64,000 nt of DNA from Bombyx mori (Eukaryota > Arthropoda > Insecta > Lepidoptera > Bombycidae), in the NCBI RefSeq assembly GCF_030269925.1, contig NC_085128.1, positions 6,016,501 through 6,080,500 on the forward strand, given 5' to 3'. Position 1 is the first letter of the stretch. The number at the start of each line of letters is the position of its first letter. A program made the position numbers and the translations under genes. Under the pieces are notes generated by a model, which worked only from the letters and a program-made list of their open reading frames with translations, did not search any database and had not been told where the DNA came from. This document shows, in pieces, positions 1 to 11,626 of this stretch.

Positions 1-29
1 AAACTTCAATTATTTAGCTTCATTTTAGA

Positions 30-1241
30 GGTGAATGAAGTTAGCCCCTCAAAAAAATTTTTTTTTCCTATTTTATACTTATTTTCTATTAATTCGTTTG
101 TTCATTATTTGTTCATGATTGTTCACTGTTAATAATTGTTTGTTCTGCGGTTATTTATTTAAAAAAAATATTTAAAAATATACCTACAAGTTAGCCCCTC
201 TAATGCAATTTTTAATATATTTTCATCCTTAATGACTCGTAAATATTCATTTTCGATTGTTCTTATATGAAACACGTTTGTTCTCTTTCGAAATTACTCG
301 TTTTTTGTTTAATTTACTATTTTTATTAGTTGAATAAATGTATGCAAAATATGTGTACTGCGCATGCGTCAACTATAATGCCTAAACTTTCTACGCGGTT
401 TTAATCGTGAAAAAAAAAAAAACAAATATAAATCCTGAAGGAGCAATTAATTGGTATACAGTTTAATTAAAAAAATAAAAAAATAAATAAATGAAATAAT
501 GTGCATTGGCGTTAAGTTAGACCAAATACATTTTTTCCATACTCTTACCTATCGTATTAAAATGTTATTTTACTAATGTTAGGAATATAATTTCGACTGT
601 GTAAAAAAGTTATTATAATGTATACCTATGTTATCTCTTGAAAGATAAATAATGAACATATTTACTTATTTGTTTATATTACCTATGTGAACTCCCTATC
701 TTTTTTATACCTTCATAACGATAAGTAGGAGGATGGAAAAAATGTGTTTGGTCTAACTTAACGCCAATGCACATTATTTCATTTATTTATTTTTTAATTT
801 TTTTAATTAAACTGTATACCAATTAATTGCTCCTTCAGGATTTATATTTGTTTTTTTTTTTCACGATTAAAACCGCGTAGAAAGTTTAGGCATTATAGTT
901 GACGCATGCGCAGTACACATATTTTGCATACATTTATTCAACTAATAAAAATAGTAAATTAAACAAAAAACGAGTAATTTCGAAAGTGAACAAACGTGTT
1001 TCATATAAGAACAATCGAAAATGAATATTTACGAGTCATTAAGGATGAAAAAATATTAAAAATTGCATTAGAGGGGCTAACTTGTAGGTATATTTTAAAA
1101 AATTTTTTTTAAATAAATAACCGCAGAACAAACAATTATTAACAGTGAACAATCATGAACAAATGATGAACAAACGAATTAATAGAAAATAAGTATAAAA
1201 TAGGAAAAAAAAAATTTTTTGAGGGGCTAACTTCATTCACC
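30..1241. mobile_element. Giant palindromic (foldback) DNA transposon, non-autonomous
   Basis: Two arms of roughly 525 bp (30-556 and 717-1241) are near-perfect inverted copies around a loop of about 160 bp (557-716). The ends read GGTGAATGAAGTTAGCCCC inward on both sides. The 10-bp sequence TTCATTTTAG lies at 19-28 and again at 1242-1251, which looks like a target-site duplication, with one unpaired A at position 29. The motif GTTAGCCCCTC occurs twice in each arm (ends, and near 190-200 / 1070-1082), as expected for terminal and subterminal transposase sites. No open frame of note lies inside. A 9-10-bp duplication with very long inverted repeats fits Mutator-like (MULE) or foldback elements; this superfamily call is inference. 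Confidence 0.85.
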
Positions 1242-1251
1242 TTCATTTTAG

Positions 1252-2947
1252 TTCTCAACTCAAATATATTATGTGTATAATCTATGGTTCTCAATTATAT
1301 TAAGCTACAGCATACCTACAGCTTCTTAGATCAATACAAACAGAGGTTTGGATGCTTCGATCAATAATACTACTAGATTCGCGATTAGCGCTTCAAAAAC
1401 GGCCCGAAAAATAAGACCACAAATAAATTTGTGGTCTTATTTCAAATTAGTATGGTCCAATCATAGCCAACACTAAGACGTCAAAACGCTGCAATGCGCG
1501 TTAAAAAACTGAGTAAAAAACCACCGTAACACCAAGGTTTTGGAAGGAATATCTTTTTTTGGTAAATTTATATTATTAAGTGTTTTTCATAAAATAATAA
1601 ACACAATTATATTGTAAATAAAACACAATTTACGAATATTGTAATTGTTTGGCCAATGTTTGCAACAAGGCACCAACTATTGTAACAAACATCACCAATT
1701 CTTGAACAGGGAATGCATAGAGTAGTTTTGTTATTTTATAATGTTATTTTTGTTTGTAGATTTCCTAGTAGCCCCTTGTCGCTGTGCACTATGGATATAT
1801 ATTGTCGCGAAAGAAAGAGGAGAAGAAATATAGAACCCTTATAAAAATTCTAGAATTGTTCAATGGTGGTGGCAAATCAATGCAAAAAAGTATTAAAAAA
1901 ACTTTATATGTATGTGTAAATATTTTAAGCGTATATGCTGAAAAGGATTTGTTTTCTGGGAGAAACGAACACAGCCATAAAATAAGCCTAAATTAAACTG
2001 ATTATAGAAAAATTCATTGATATAAGATTACATTATATTTGTAAAAAAGAAACCGCTCATATAAAAATGACTTTTAAAAGACAGCTTTACAACAAACTGA
2101 ATCTGTTTAAAGGTAATTAAACCTACATTATTGTTTTAATTACTTCTGTATAAAGAATACGTGGAAAACATGTATCGTGTTTCCTTTCATATTTTTTTTA
2201 CTTTATTCAATTTTATTTTTTATCACCTATTTGTTGTAATAGCGGCAATGTAAAATATTATCTACTACTTTTTTGAATCGGTCAAAAATAGTTGCGACCA
2301 TACAAAACAAACCTAAAACAAATATGTATATTCTGCAACTCTATGTCTTTCAATACTTACTGTGTTCTGAGCATTGAAATGTAATACCAAGAACTACATC
2401 TAGTTCCACAATACAATAAGCACGAAATTTTAAACAAATATTTTTAACCTTATAAATTAGGCTTTAAGTATCATTTTAGAATAAATATTTTTGTACTGAT
2501 GTCTTTTTATGTTCAAGTGACATTTTAAATTTATTCCATAATATTCTTTTTCTGACGAAAGGACCTAAATACATATATTTTGCAATGGTAATTAAACTTT
2601 ATGTTTAAGTATTAAGGTTTAGAATAAACTGAATTCGTTAACATTATTAAACTTTTTCTAAGAAATGAAGATGTTTTCGTGTCTGCAAACGTGGCCACTG
2701 GAGCGTCTTATTTTTGTTCCTGATCTTTAATCTAGTACTATTATTGATCGAAGTTTGGATGTACGAAACAGATTTTACTGTAGATAGAACTTACTTAGAG
2801 TTTTTAAATATTTTAAGCGCACTAAAATTGTGGTAACCATGCGGCGCTTTAAAAAAAACAATAATACAAGTATAAAATGAAAAGTTTTGCTGATTAAAAA
2901 TAGAAAGAAACTACAAAAGTATTTTATGAATTTCTTGAGAGGTAATT
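1252..2947. other. Intergenic, AT-rich, no gene seen
   Basis: I find no convincing coding exon or recognisable repeat. Small features are a 34-bp perfect-looking palindrome at about 1408-1441 (AATAAGACCACAAAT and its complement) and a stretch at 1257-1288 that recurs near 12455. A 70-codon open frame at 1784-1996 has no supporting features and is probably chance. Confidence 0.5.
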
Positions 2948-5900
2948 ATGAAAGCTTGCAGTACACAGGACAATAGTGTTGAACGTGAATTCTGTAAATT
3001 GCCAAAAAGACAGAAAAAAAACCTGAGTAACGAAAAAGCTTCCCTTATGAGGAGACGAGAAAATTTTGTAAAAGCGTGTAGGAGGGTGTCCTTCCAGGCA
3101 TATTCCAATTATCGCAAACGGATGCTTTTATCATACATGCCAAGTTGTTTGACTGGAGCCTGCAAGCATACTAAGGTAGTATTGATAATTTTGATTAAAT
3201 TTTAATTCTATTATGTCAATTGACTTTTAAAATAATTGTATTGACGTAACATAATTAAAAACCGCTTTAATATAAAACGCTAATACTTAGATATAATTAT
3301 GCTAAATAATAAACATTAAACACAAACAATGCTGATCTAGTACATCTAGTAGTGTTGTGTGTAGTGTAGGGTTGTGTTGTGGGTCATGTCTGCTAAAAGT
3401 TTTAAAACATTGAACAAATTATATTACAGGTTAAAGAAACTATTCCTAATTATGCTGTAGAATCATTTAAGGTGGAAATAAACAATCATATGTGGCTAGA
3501 AGCTGTGGACATATGTCATATGAGTATATCCCCCCAGTATTACTTATCAGACGATATTCTAAAGGGTTTAGTGCTTATAATACTGGTAAATATACTTTTT
3601 GTTTCATTCAATCATTAATTAGCATGCGGTAAGATTAACAAAAAACTGACATTTACAGTAAATATCCAAATATCCAATTGCATAGGCGGGTAAATGAATC
3701 CTTAGCTCACATGGCATTATTTAGTTTTTCTTAAAGATTTTATGGATTGGTTTCACTTGTCACAATTTGATCATCAAAATCCATAGGTATCATAGCGTGA
3801 ATGCAGCCACACTGGAAAAAAGATTGTTGTTTCAATTACTATATTATGTATTAATTAATACCAAATGGATTATCTTTTGAGAATATGAGATGAAAACAAA
3901 TTTATTTATAAGGATTAATATGATGATTTCAATATTTAGAAACACAAAAATATTTAAATAGTTATATCTGTAATATTTCAGAATGCCCATGACAGCAAAG
4001 AACAAGCAGCAAGTTATGTTATTGATAAATGCCAACAAATGCTGTTCCAAAATTTTAACACTCATCCACCTTGTTTATTGAATTCTGAAAGAAAAAATTC
4101 AGTGCGAGATTCTTATAGTCACTTCCTCTTGTCTCAGATGATTTTTAAGATTAAAAATAAGGATGAAAATAAGATAGTAACTGAAACTGAGAGAGGGATA
4201 GTGACAAGCTGTATTAAAAGATTACAGTATGAGCTACAAAAAGGGAATCCTGGACCAATTTTAACCAAAGAAGACTTGAAACCAAATGAACATTTAGATT
4301 ACGTACAATGTATAAATTTTGAAAAAGTCATTGAAACATTTGAAACTTTAAATAAAACAGAAAGAATTATGCGACTTATGGCTGTTTTAGAAAGTGTTGT
4401 AGAACTTTTGCAATTTGATTTAGCTATTTGGTATTTCAGGTAAATATTTAAGTTAACAAAAAAAATTACTTGAAAATTTCCAAACATAATTAAAACTACT
4501 TTTACAGTTTAATCTCACATTTATTATGGACATTAAATTATTTCCCACTTTTCAAATACTTTACAATTTTGGTGATCATACAGGACTATATGTAAAAATG
4601 GTTTTAATTAAGTCAGAAATTCAGGACTATTGGAATAAACACAAAATTTTACACAAAAATGTAGACAGTATAAAAATATTGCACTGGAGCACAGTACATC
4701 ACCTTCAGGAGGTTGATAGGAAGTGATCGTAACTAAGGTATCATGTGTATGAAGAGATGCGTCATGCGCTCTAATCCCTCAGGCAAGTTCTAAGCAAATA
4801 CCATACATACAGGAACTGCTTCTAAGATAAAGCTAACATGGTAAAAAATAAGAAAATAAAACCATAATTACTGTTGATGATGATTGTACTGTAAGCTCCG
4901 TGGTGACATTCATGTTGTGATGTTTATGGTTTAAAGTAACCTCTCAATGCTAGGTGTGCTGTTAGAACATACCCACCACATATATCATATTTAAAAATAG
5001 TATATTAATTATGAGGACAGGACTACACAGAGTTAGCCTATTCCAGATCGTGTAATCAAGATAAAAAAATAATTACAGTTCAGTTACACATGGTCGGCGA
5101 TTGAAAAGATCAGATAAACCTCTAATGAGACTTGTTTTGTGGCCAAATGAAAATATAGAAATTAATAAAAATGGTCTCAGTTTACAAATCGCTAGGCTGT
5201 TTGTTAATATGATACATCTAAATTGCCCTGAAGACTATATAAAAACTATGACAGTAAGTAACAATAACATTACATATGCATTTTACCTTCCAATTCAATT
5301 ACTGTTGCTTGAAAATAAAATTTTACATAATAATAGAAGACAAGGCTTATTAAGGCCAAAGACAACAATAGAAAACAAAGTACTATTAAGGAATAATATA
5401 AACAATTGTTGTCCTAGGATAGCCTGCTGGTACATAGGGCCCTCACAAGTTGTTCTCCACTTGACCCTGTCTTGCACTTGCTCCTTGACATTAATCCAGG
5501 TTGCATCTTATGTTTTAATAATTATAATAATAAATAATTATAATAAAATATATAAATTATTATATTTATTAAAATTATAATTACTCGTTCTTAAAACAGA
5601 ATTACTTAATCATTAATAAAATTGATCTTAACAATGCTCATGAGAATAACACAGGACAGAACTATTTATTACATAAAAATGAAAAGTAATCTTAGTTACT
5701 GCTTTAAGTATTCTCAGGATATACTTATATGAACCCATATGAATAAAAAGTTTTTTGTAAGATTTAAAAATATTCATTTTATATAAATCTTATTTCTTTT
5801 TCAGATTTTACTGAATATAACAATAGAAACTATTTATCAGTGTGACTTGAACTTTGCTAATGATTACCCAAATTTAGGAAAACATGTTAGTGCCTATGCA

Positions 5901-7430
5901 ACTGAATTCTATGAAATTATTCAAGGTAATCAACTAATAACATTATTTTTATAAATTACATTAGTTGGTTGTTCATTTCAAGACTATTCAATATTAAAAG
6001 TGAAGGCTGTATAATTATGGTAAAAGAGGATTCCCACATAAGTGGTGGCAAAAGCGAAGATAGTTTGGAACCTCTGGGTCTGTGGAGGGACCTCGGTTCC
6101 CCTCTGTATTTTGTACCGTATGTTCCATGAGGAGTGCTCTGCGTAATTGTTAGAGATGATACTGTTATCTCGTTTTTACCATCGCACCGCCCGCCACCGG
6201 AGTAGAGTTCATTCATACTACCTGGAGCCACTGCAGTCATCCACAGTGCATTTCCAGAGGTCTTTCTTGCCACGTACCATCCGACTATGGAATGAGCTCC
6301 CCTCCACGGTGTTTCCCGAGCGCTATGACATGTCTTTCTTCAAACGAGGCTTGTGGAGACTATTAAGCGGTAGGCAGCGGCTTGGCTCTGCCCCTGGCAT
6401 TGCTGAAGTCCATGGGCGACGGTAACCACTCACTATCAGGTGGGCCGTGTGCTCGTCTGAATACAAGGGCAATAAAAAAAATAGTATTATCCTAGGATGA
6501 TCCCGTTCGACCATTAAAGTGGGAGCAGGCAAAGGCATCAGAGCCTACTCAACCGGTATACGACGAGCTTGTTGGGATTTAGTCGTTAGTTGATGTAGGG
6601 CAGTGCGTGCGGTTCGCGTGCTGCTAGTGAGCAAAATCGTACTAGTGACCAAAGTATTCAAATTTAGACACCTTGATGGCAGTCCCTTATTAGAATTAGA
6701 ATTTAGAAAACCTTGATGGCAGTCCCTTAACACCAGGAGGGCCAAAAGCTTGTTTGCCCAATACTTAAAAAGATAATATTATCTTACAGGTATGCCGCCC
6801 GACACTATAATAAGAATTCTAGAATATATGCATCCAACATTCATCAGAAGTAAAATTGGAACAATGTATCTTCAAAAGGTATTGAGTATAGAAGGAGATT
6901 GTTTATTCATTATATTGAAAAAGTTTTTAGAAGAATCTCTTTGGAAAAACTTTCCTGTTTCTAATCGTTTAATAAAAACAGCCCCAAGTGTGTTTCCTGT
7001 ACCAAAGAAAATTTCTCATAAATTGAAATATTTGCAAAAAAAATGTCTATCAGCAATGTGTGAGGAAGATTCTGGTGAAAACTTCTGTCAACTCGATTAT
7101 TCAAAACAAGAGACAAGTGTTGTTCATCAAGAACAAATGTTTCACATTTTGTATGTATCTTTAGATGCATATTTGGATGGATTCAGCATTCCAGATCACA
7201 GGGATACTATTCATCAGATGAATTTGCTTGAAGGAAATTGTATAGATAATTCAGAAAATGATGTTCAATGCACAGTAACAGAGACATTTGTAAAGACGTA
7301 CAAGCGTACTTATGAAGCTTTGAAAGAAATCACTCTGTTATTTGATACCCTAAAAGATTCTGATAGGATGCCTCCACCTGATTTAATATCTAAAATGAAA
7401 AATATTGGTCTCTTTGATAGTTTACAGTGA
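2948..7430 (+). CDS. Unrecognised 620-residue protein, seven exons
   Basis: Seven exons join with consistent phases: 2948-3175, 3430-3585, 3982-4439, 4508-4591, 5079-5253, 5805-5925 and 6790-7430. Together they give 1863 nt, ATG to TGA, without an internal stop. Every junction is GT-AG; the fourth exon is only 84 nt and is the least certain. The product starts with a basic Lys/Arg-rich stretch (residues about 18-60), and the rest looks helical and Leu/Ile-rich (for example a segment near residue 265 ending LQFDLAIWYF). I see no signal peptide, catalytic motif or zinc site. I do not recognise the family. A distant SLF2/SIMC1 (FAM178-type) scaffold is a guess from the look of the helical middle and is untested. 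A polyadenylation signal follows at 7687. The last intron holds a LINE fragment. Confidence 0.75.
6030..6482 (+). repeat. 3' end of a non-LTR retrotransposon (LINE), in intron 6
   Basis: The frame at 6147-6425 encodes the end of a LINE reverse-transcriptase protein, with the phrases FLPRTIRLWNELPSTVF and RYDMSFFKRGLW followed by a Gly/Arg tail and a stop. The segment ends in GGGCAATAAAAAAAA, the 3' tail. Parts of the same family recur at 33345 and 34037 (antisense), 44675 (antisense) and 45885. It is 5'-truncated and lies in the last intron of the unrecognised gene in sense orientation. Confidence 0.8.
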
Positions 7431-7686
7431 GTCTATTCCGAAATTTCCAGACGCATTTGAAAATAAAAATCTGATTGAGCCATTTGTAATTATAGATAGA
7501 TTTATCTGCACAAAAATATTAAGATTTTTTTATAGGGCAGGCCGCCAGTGTCAACATAATTGTGCAATAACTTCATACATAAATATCAGTAAAATTAATT
7601 TGCATATCACTCTGAACCAAAAATCTGTCAGGTTTGTTTACGCTGTTGTGATAGTAACTTTTAAAGATATTATAAAACGGAAGAGA

Positions 7687-7692
7687 AATAAA
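7687..7692 (+). promoter_or_regulatory. Polyadenylation signal AATAAA
   Basis: AATAAA lies 257 bp after the stop codon of the 620-residue gene and 46 bp before the mariner element. It is the nearest canonical signal in the right orientation. Confidence 0.5.
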
Positions 7693-7737
7693 TCTTGATG
7701 CAGTAAAGAAGGTTATTTTTTACCCACAATGATGATA

Positions 7738-9034
7738 CGTAGGCGGCACTGAAAATTTCGGGAATTAACGAAGTGACACAACATTACTATTTAAAAATGT
7801 ATTTATTGCTTTTCGAAGTATTTTCCGCGAAATTTGACACATTTTTCCATACGATGGAACCAATCATTGAAGCGACCATTCCATTCGGAAGTTGGGGTCT
7901 CCAAAATGGCCGTTTTGTAGGCGTCCACAGATTCTTTAGGTGATGAAAATCTCTGTCCACGCAATTTATTCTTTATTTTAGGGAAAGTATAGAAATCATT
8001 AGGGCTTAGGTCGGGGCTGTACGGCGGATGGTCTAATAATTCTATGTTTTCTTGCTCTAAAAACTCTTTTGTTCTGTGCGCGGTGTGAGAACTCGCATTG
8101 TCGTGATGGAGGATGATGCGGCGGTTGCAGTTCTCTTTACGGAGTTCAGAAACGACCTGTAGCAAACAAATGCTAGCATACCATTCTGCATTAACCGTTC
8201 TTTGTCCCTCAAGAGGAATAGTCGTAACATGGCCGGTTTTGGAGACAAACGTGGCCACCATTTTTTTTGCAACACTCCGTGAACGAACAATTTTTGTTGG
8301 CTTATTTTCGAACACCCAAACTCGTGACTGGTTTTTTGTTTCGGGTTCGTACGCGTATATCCAGGATTCGTCACCTGATACAATGTTGTATACAGCATTT
8401 GAGGATCCTGCGTGGAATCTTTCGAGAGTTCTGACGCACCAAGTAACGCGAGCCGCTTTTTGCTCTTCACAGAGCGAATGCGGTATCCATCGGGAAAACA
8501 ACTTTTTTACACCTAATTGTTCATGCAAGGTTATTTGTATTTGACTCATGCCAATGTCTAAAGTTGCCTGAATTTCGCGGTATGTCACATGTCGATCTTC
8601 CTCAATCAGCTTACGCACAGCATCAACGTTTTCTTGGGTGACTGCAGTTTTTGGACGACCTTGACGGGGATCATCACTGAGCTTGACACGTCCACGTTGA
8701 AACTCAGCAAAAATAAAGATAAATAAGCGATAAATTGTGGTTTTGGATGGGCCTTCATCACCAAATGCAGAAATCATCTGGTCAACACACTGTTTTTGTG
8801 TTAAACCACTGCGAAAGTCATAATAAATCATCGCTCCTGAATTTGCTCGAGTCAATTCCATTTTCTCAACGACTAAATAAGTTTGACAAAACCTCGTGAC
8901 AAGACCGAGAATCTTTTTTTAAATAAACAAATGGTATTCGATTTTTAAAACCTAGGAGTTTTCAATTGAAAAGATTTTAATATGACAGGAACAGTGGAAA
9001 TATTCCATTCCCGATACTTTTAGTGCGGCCCTCG
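7738..9034 (-). mobile_element. mariner element (DD34D), copy 1
   Basis: A 1297-bp element flanked by TA. The inverted ends are CGTAGGCGGCACTGAAAA on the left and, reading inward, CGAGGGCCGCACTAAAAG on the right. It carries one long transposase frame on the minus strand. It is about 95% or more alike by eye to the copy at 36733-38006. The left terminus has GT where the other copy has AG, and there are two small coding indels relative to that copy. Confidence 0.93.
7803..8861 (-). CDS. mariner transposase (open frame, 352 residues)
   Basis: Cut-and-paste transposase of the mariner family. The N-terminal helix-turn-helix part (about residues 1-120) contains YYDFRSGLTQKQC and DDPRQGRPKTAV. The linker region has WIPHSL, the counterpart of the mariner WVPH(E/D)L motif. 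The catalytic triad is visible as SGDESW, HHDNASSHTA and YSPDLSPNDF, with 34 residues between the second and third Asp (DD34D). The frame is uninterrupted at full family length (about 345-352). Relative to the 36.7-kb copy it has a 12-nt insertion in the helix-turn-helix part, changing YRWFAEL to YRLFIFIFAEF, and lacks two residues (Glu-Leu) near the middle. The insertion may spoil DNA binding, so activity is doubtful. Confidence 0.92.
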   Translation of the reverse strand: MELTRANSGAMIYYDFRSGLTQKQCVDQMISAFGDEGPSKTTIYRLFIFIFAEFQRGRVKLSDDPRQGRPKTAVTQENVDAVRKLIEEDRHVTYREIQATLDIGMSQIQITLHEQLGVKKLFSRWIPHSLCEEQKAARVTWCVRTLERFHAGSSNAVYNIVSGDESWIYAYEPETKNQSRVWVFENKPTKIVRSRSVAKKMVATFVSKTGHVTTIPLEGQRTVNAEWYASICLLQVVSELRKENCNRRIILHHDNASSHTAHRTKEFLEQENIELLDHPPYSPDLSPNDFYTFPKIKNKLRGQRFSSPKESVDAYKTAILETPTSEWNGRFNDWFHRMEKCVKFRGKYFEKQ

Positions 9035-9499
9035 TATAAGTAACTTTGAATTTTATATAGATTGCAAGTGCCCTAAATTTATCTTTCTATATTATCTGAA
9101 TTCAATACACAAAAGAAGTATTTACTGTAAGTACAAGTATTTTACTGTAATGAATTGTCTATAAAATGCCAACCACACATGGAGAGTTTGATGGACTCAC
9201 TTGTACCCATATTAACTACTCTACTTTTGAGTGAGGTCGACAAGTTCTATGGACAGTCATACCCAATTACTCGACAACCTGGTTTGAGGTTTGAGGATGA
9301 CTTCCAGTCACTGGAACAAGCTGTTTTTCGAAAAGGCTTTAGTATAAACTCGTACTATAGTACCGGAGGCCATTGATACGCTGCGCAGGTTGAACAAAAG
9401 ATCTATAAGAATATAACTTGTCGCTTTGCTTAGCATTTGTCGACTACCATAAAGCTTTCTTTGATTCGAATGAGACCGTATTGCAGTCTCTACATTTTT

Positions 9500-9672
9500 T
9501 TTCTTACCTATGCTGAGAGCCTTTAGAGGCTATATCAGCGTTACCCTAGCGTAGAGTAGATGAGCTATCGGAGCCTAAATGGGAGGTGTTGCTAACACTG
9601 GCGCTAGCAAGAGGAGTGCTTCGCAGAATCTACCCCTGAGAAGATCCGGCGAGAAACCCAGTGGGCTGTCTC
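9500..9672 (-). repeat. Jockey-type LINE 3' tail, antisense
   Basis: The reverse complement contains the block CCCACTGAGTTTCTCGCCGG-like followed by TTCTGCGAAGCAC and the closing CTTAGGTAGGAAAAAA seen at the end of the long LINE at 61560-61770. Here it interrupts the RTE reverse transcriptase. Confidence 0.7.
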
Positions 9673-9889
9673 TATAGGATAATTTACTTGTCGAGCCCTT
9701 CGTTTGGGACCCGACCTTTGGGATCCATCCTGCAGCGTGGCGTGAGGAAGGAAGATATATGTCTTATGTGTGTTATGTCTCCGAAACTGTTTACAGTTGC
9801 GTTGGAGGATGTTTTCAAAGTCCTGAACCGGAAAGGACTATGCACAAATATTAACGGCGAGTACATAACTCATCTGTCACTGTCGACGC

Positions 9890-10218
9890 CCTAGACACGT
9901 TCTTACAGATCCATCCCATCCACTAACACTATTATTAGACGCCTGCAGCTCTAGCATTAGGAGCAGGTTAAGGTACCCTGGTAACCGTACTCATCGAACA
10001 CGCCAAAGCCATCGACGTGCAACCTAGTCCATACATCAATCAGCTCGCTGAGTTTCTCGCCGATCTTGTGCTGGATTCGCGAAGAAGCTGCGCTTGAGCT
10101 GTTAGGTCTCCTTTGGAGGCTCTCGGGCAGCAGTTCTCAAATCCCACACCTCCTGGCTGAGCCTATCTGTTCTGGTGAAAGGCCACCGGGCCACCAGTAT
10201 CCCTTCCTTTCTAATTCG
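9890..10218 (+). repeat. Second LINE family 3' tail
   Basis: Shares a long alignable stretch with 40575-40945, from ACAGATCCATC through GAGCAGG, CCCTGGTAACCGTA and a block ending GGGCCACC. The family differs from the Jockey-type tails, though the two share a CTGAGT..CTCGCCG block. It splits the RTE corpse a second time. Confidence 0.65.
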
Positions 10219-10624
10219 TCTTCTATAGGTTTGCTGACGATAGTATGGTTATATTTGAGATCTTGGAGGACTTCAATACAATGCGCAATAACCACAATAG
10301 AGCTTCTATTCTAGAAGCCTTAATATGAACATGGAAAAAACGTAAATTATGCCAAACGCTCATGTAGTGCTCACTCCTATAAAGATCGGAAGGTCTGCGC
10401 TCGAAGTTATTTACGAGTATATTTACTGGGGGCATACTGTCTAGTTAGGTAAATTCAACTTCGAAAAACAGGTCAATCGTCGAATCCAGCTCAGATGGGC
10501 AACGTTCGGTAAGCTACCTATGTAAAATCTTTTCATCACAAATATGTACCAGTGTCTGAAAGATAGACTGAAGGTGTAGTCTGCCAAGTGACTAGAGTCA
10601 AATCTAAGATACGGCCCATCTGGT

Positions 10625-10950
10625 GGTCACCAAGTGGTCACTGGAGCATATAGACATCAACCACATCAATGCCACTGCCCATCTTGAGACGTCACATTTT
10701 CTTTTTCGGGCCGAGGGCCGAACCTCCTACGAGGTCCCCGCGCCTAGGGGGCGCGCGGGGTATGTGAGACTCAACGATCTGCAGGTGTTGAGAGCAGACC
10801 GCGGGCCCACCCACTAAACGACTCCCCTGCACTCTTACACCCGGCGTCCGATCTCCGTCCGGGGTCAAAACCCGGTCAGAGTAGGGGAGTTCCCGCGGTC
10901 AACACTACAACACGCGGCGCCACCCCGAGGATGTCCTAAGTCCTAGTTGA
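10625..10950 (+). repeat. GC-rich retroelement remnant
   Basis: An unusually GC-rich patch inside AT-rich DNA, containing TCTCCGTCCGGGGTCAAAAC and a run of CGCGGC-rich sequence. It looks like the 3' part of a GC-rich silkworm LINE or similar retroelement, but I cannot name the family. It carries no intact frame. Confidence 0.4.
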
Positions 10951-11626
10951 AGAGAATCTCCGTTGATTAGAAACAATTTCTAATTTATGCCTCAAAATGG
11001 TTTAGCAAGGCCATTTGTAGCAATATAATGGTAGGTAAATTAGTAGTAGCAGACTGGGAACCCTTGCTTTGTTGATGTTCTACTCAAGAAAGGGTTTAAA
11101 GGATGTTGGGTTTCCCTAAAATGTTAATGTTATAGGTCATTGTTATTAATATCAAAATAGGTACTTGTGATAATTATTCATTTATTTTCTAATGTTTTGT
11201 TTAGTGTATGTATAATATAATGTTTTATAATTTTGCTATATTAAACATAAAACACTTGTTTTTATTTTGTTCTATTTTAACTACCTATTTGATATAAGCT
11301 TTACTAATTTTGACAAACAGTATATTTGTTTTAGAATATAATGTGAATGATAGTCAACTTTAGACTATATACTTTATATATTCCATAGATGGATGAATCA
11401 GAATCTCAATTGTATAACAGCTCTCGAACGCATTGAACTGGAACACATGGCTGTTTTGCAGGAGAAATAGGAAGGATGGCCAATACCTACCTATATAATT
11501 ATATTTATAATATGCCTTGCCTGCCGCTAAGGAGTGTTTCAAAAATATATTAGTTTTGAAATAATCAAATAATTAACAAAAAGTGATATTATTTTTAATT
11601 AACTAATAGGGGAAATAACCAATAAC
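10951..11626. other. Intergenic, no gene seen
   Basis: AT-rich spacer between the retroelement pile and the 3' end of the mRpL47 gene. I see no coding exon or repeat with a known relative in this window. Confidence 0.5.

Larger units (their letters stand above)
9155..10622 (+). pseudogene. RTE-type LINE reverse transcriptase, decayed and split by other LINE tails
   Basis: Pieces of one reverse transcriptase can be read in order on the plus strand. First, 9290-9500 has EQAVFRKGFSINSY followed by a run resembling the AFVDYHKAFDS region. Second, 9700-9885 has SPKLFTVALEDVFKVLNRKG and NINGEYITHL. Third, 10228-10600 has the FADD-like FADDSMV, LEDFNTM, and then a decayed copy of the region with the YVYLG motif. 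Stops and frameshifts are frequent. The pieces are separated by foreign LINE 3' ends at 9500-9672 (antisense) and 9890-10218 (sense), so this is an old element later hit twice. The family call is from motif order typical of RTE elements in silkworm. Confidence 0.75.

Noticed and set aside
1408..1441. Perfect small palindrome as a possible terminator or hairpin RNA
   Set aside because: Eukaryotic intergenic context with no flanking transcript. A 34-bp palindrome alone supports no function.
1784..1996. 70-codon open frame near the palindromic element
   Set aside because: No recognisable motif and the composition of AT-rich non-coding DNA. It could not be linked by phase to the gene at 2948 with confidence.
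8113..8544. 143-codon frame on the plus strand (and its twin at 37092-37529)
   Set aside because: These are antisense to the conserved mariner transposase frames and are only open as their shadows.
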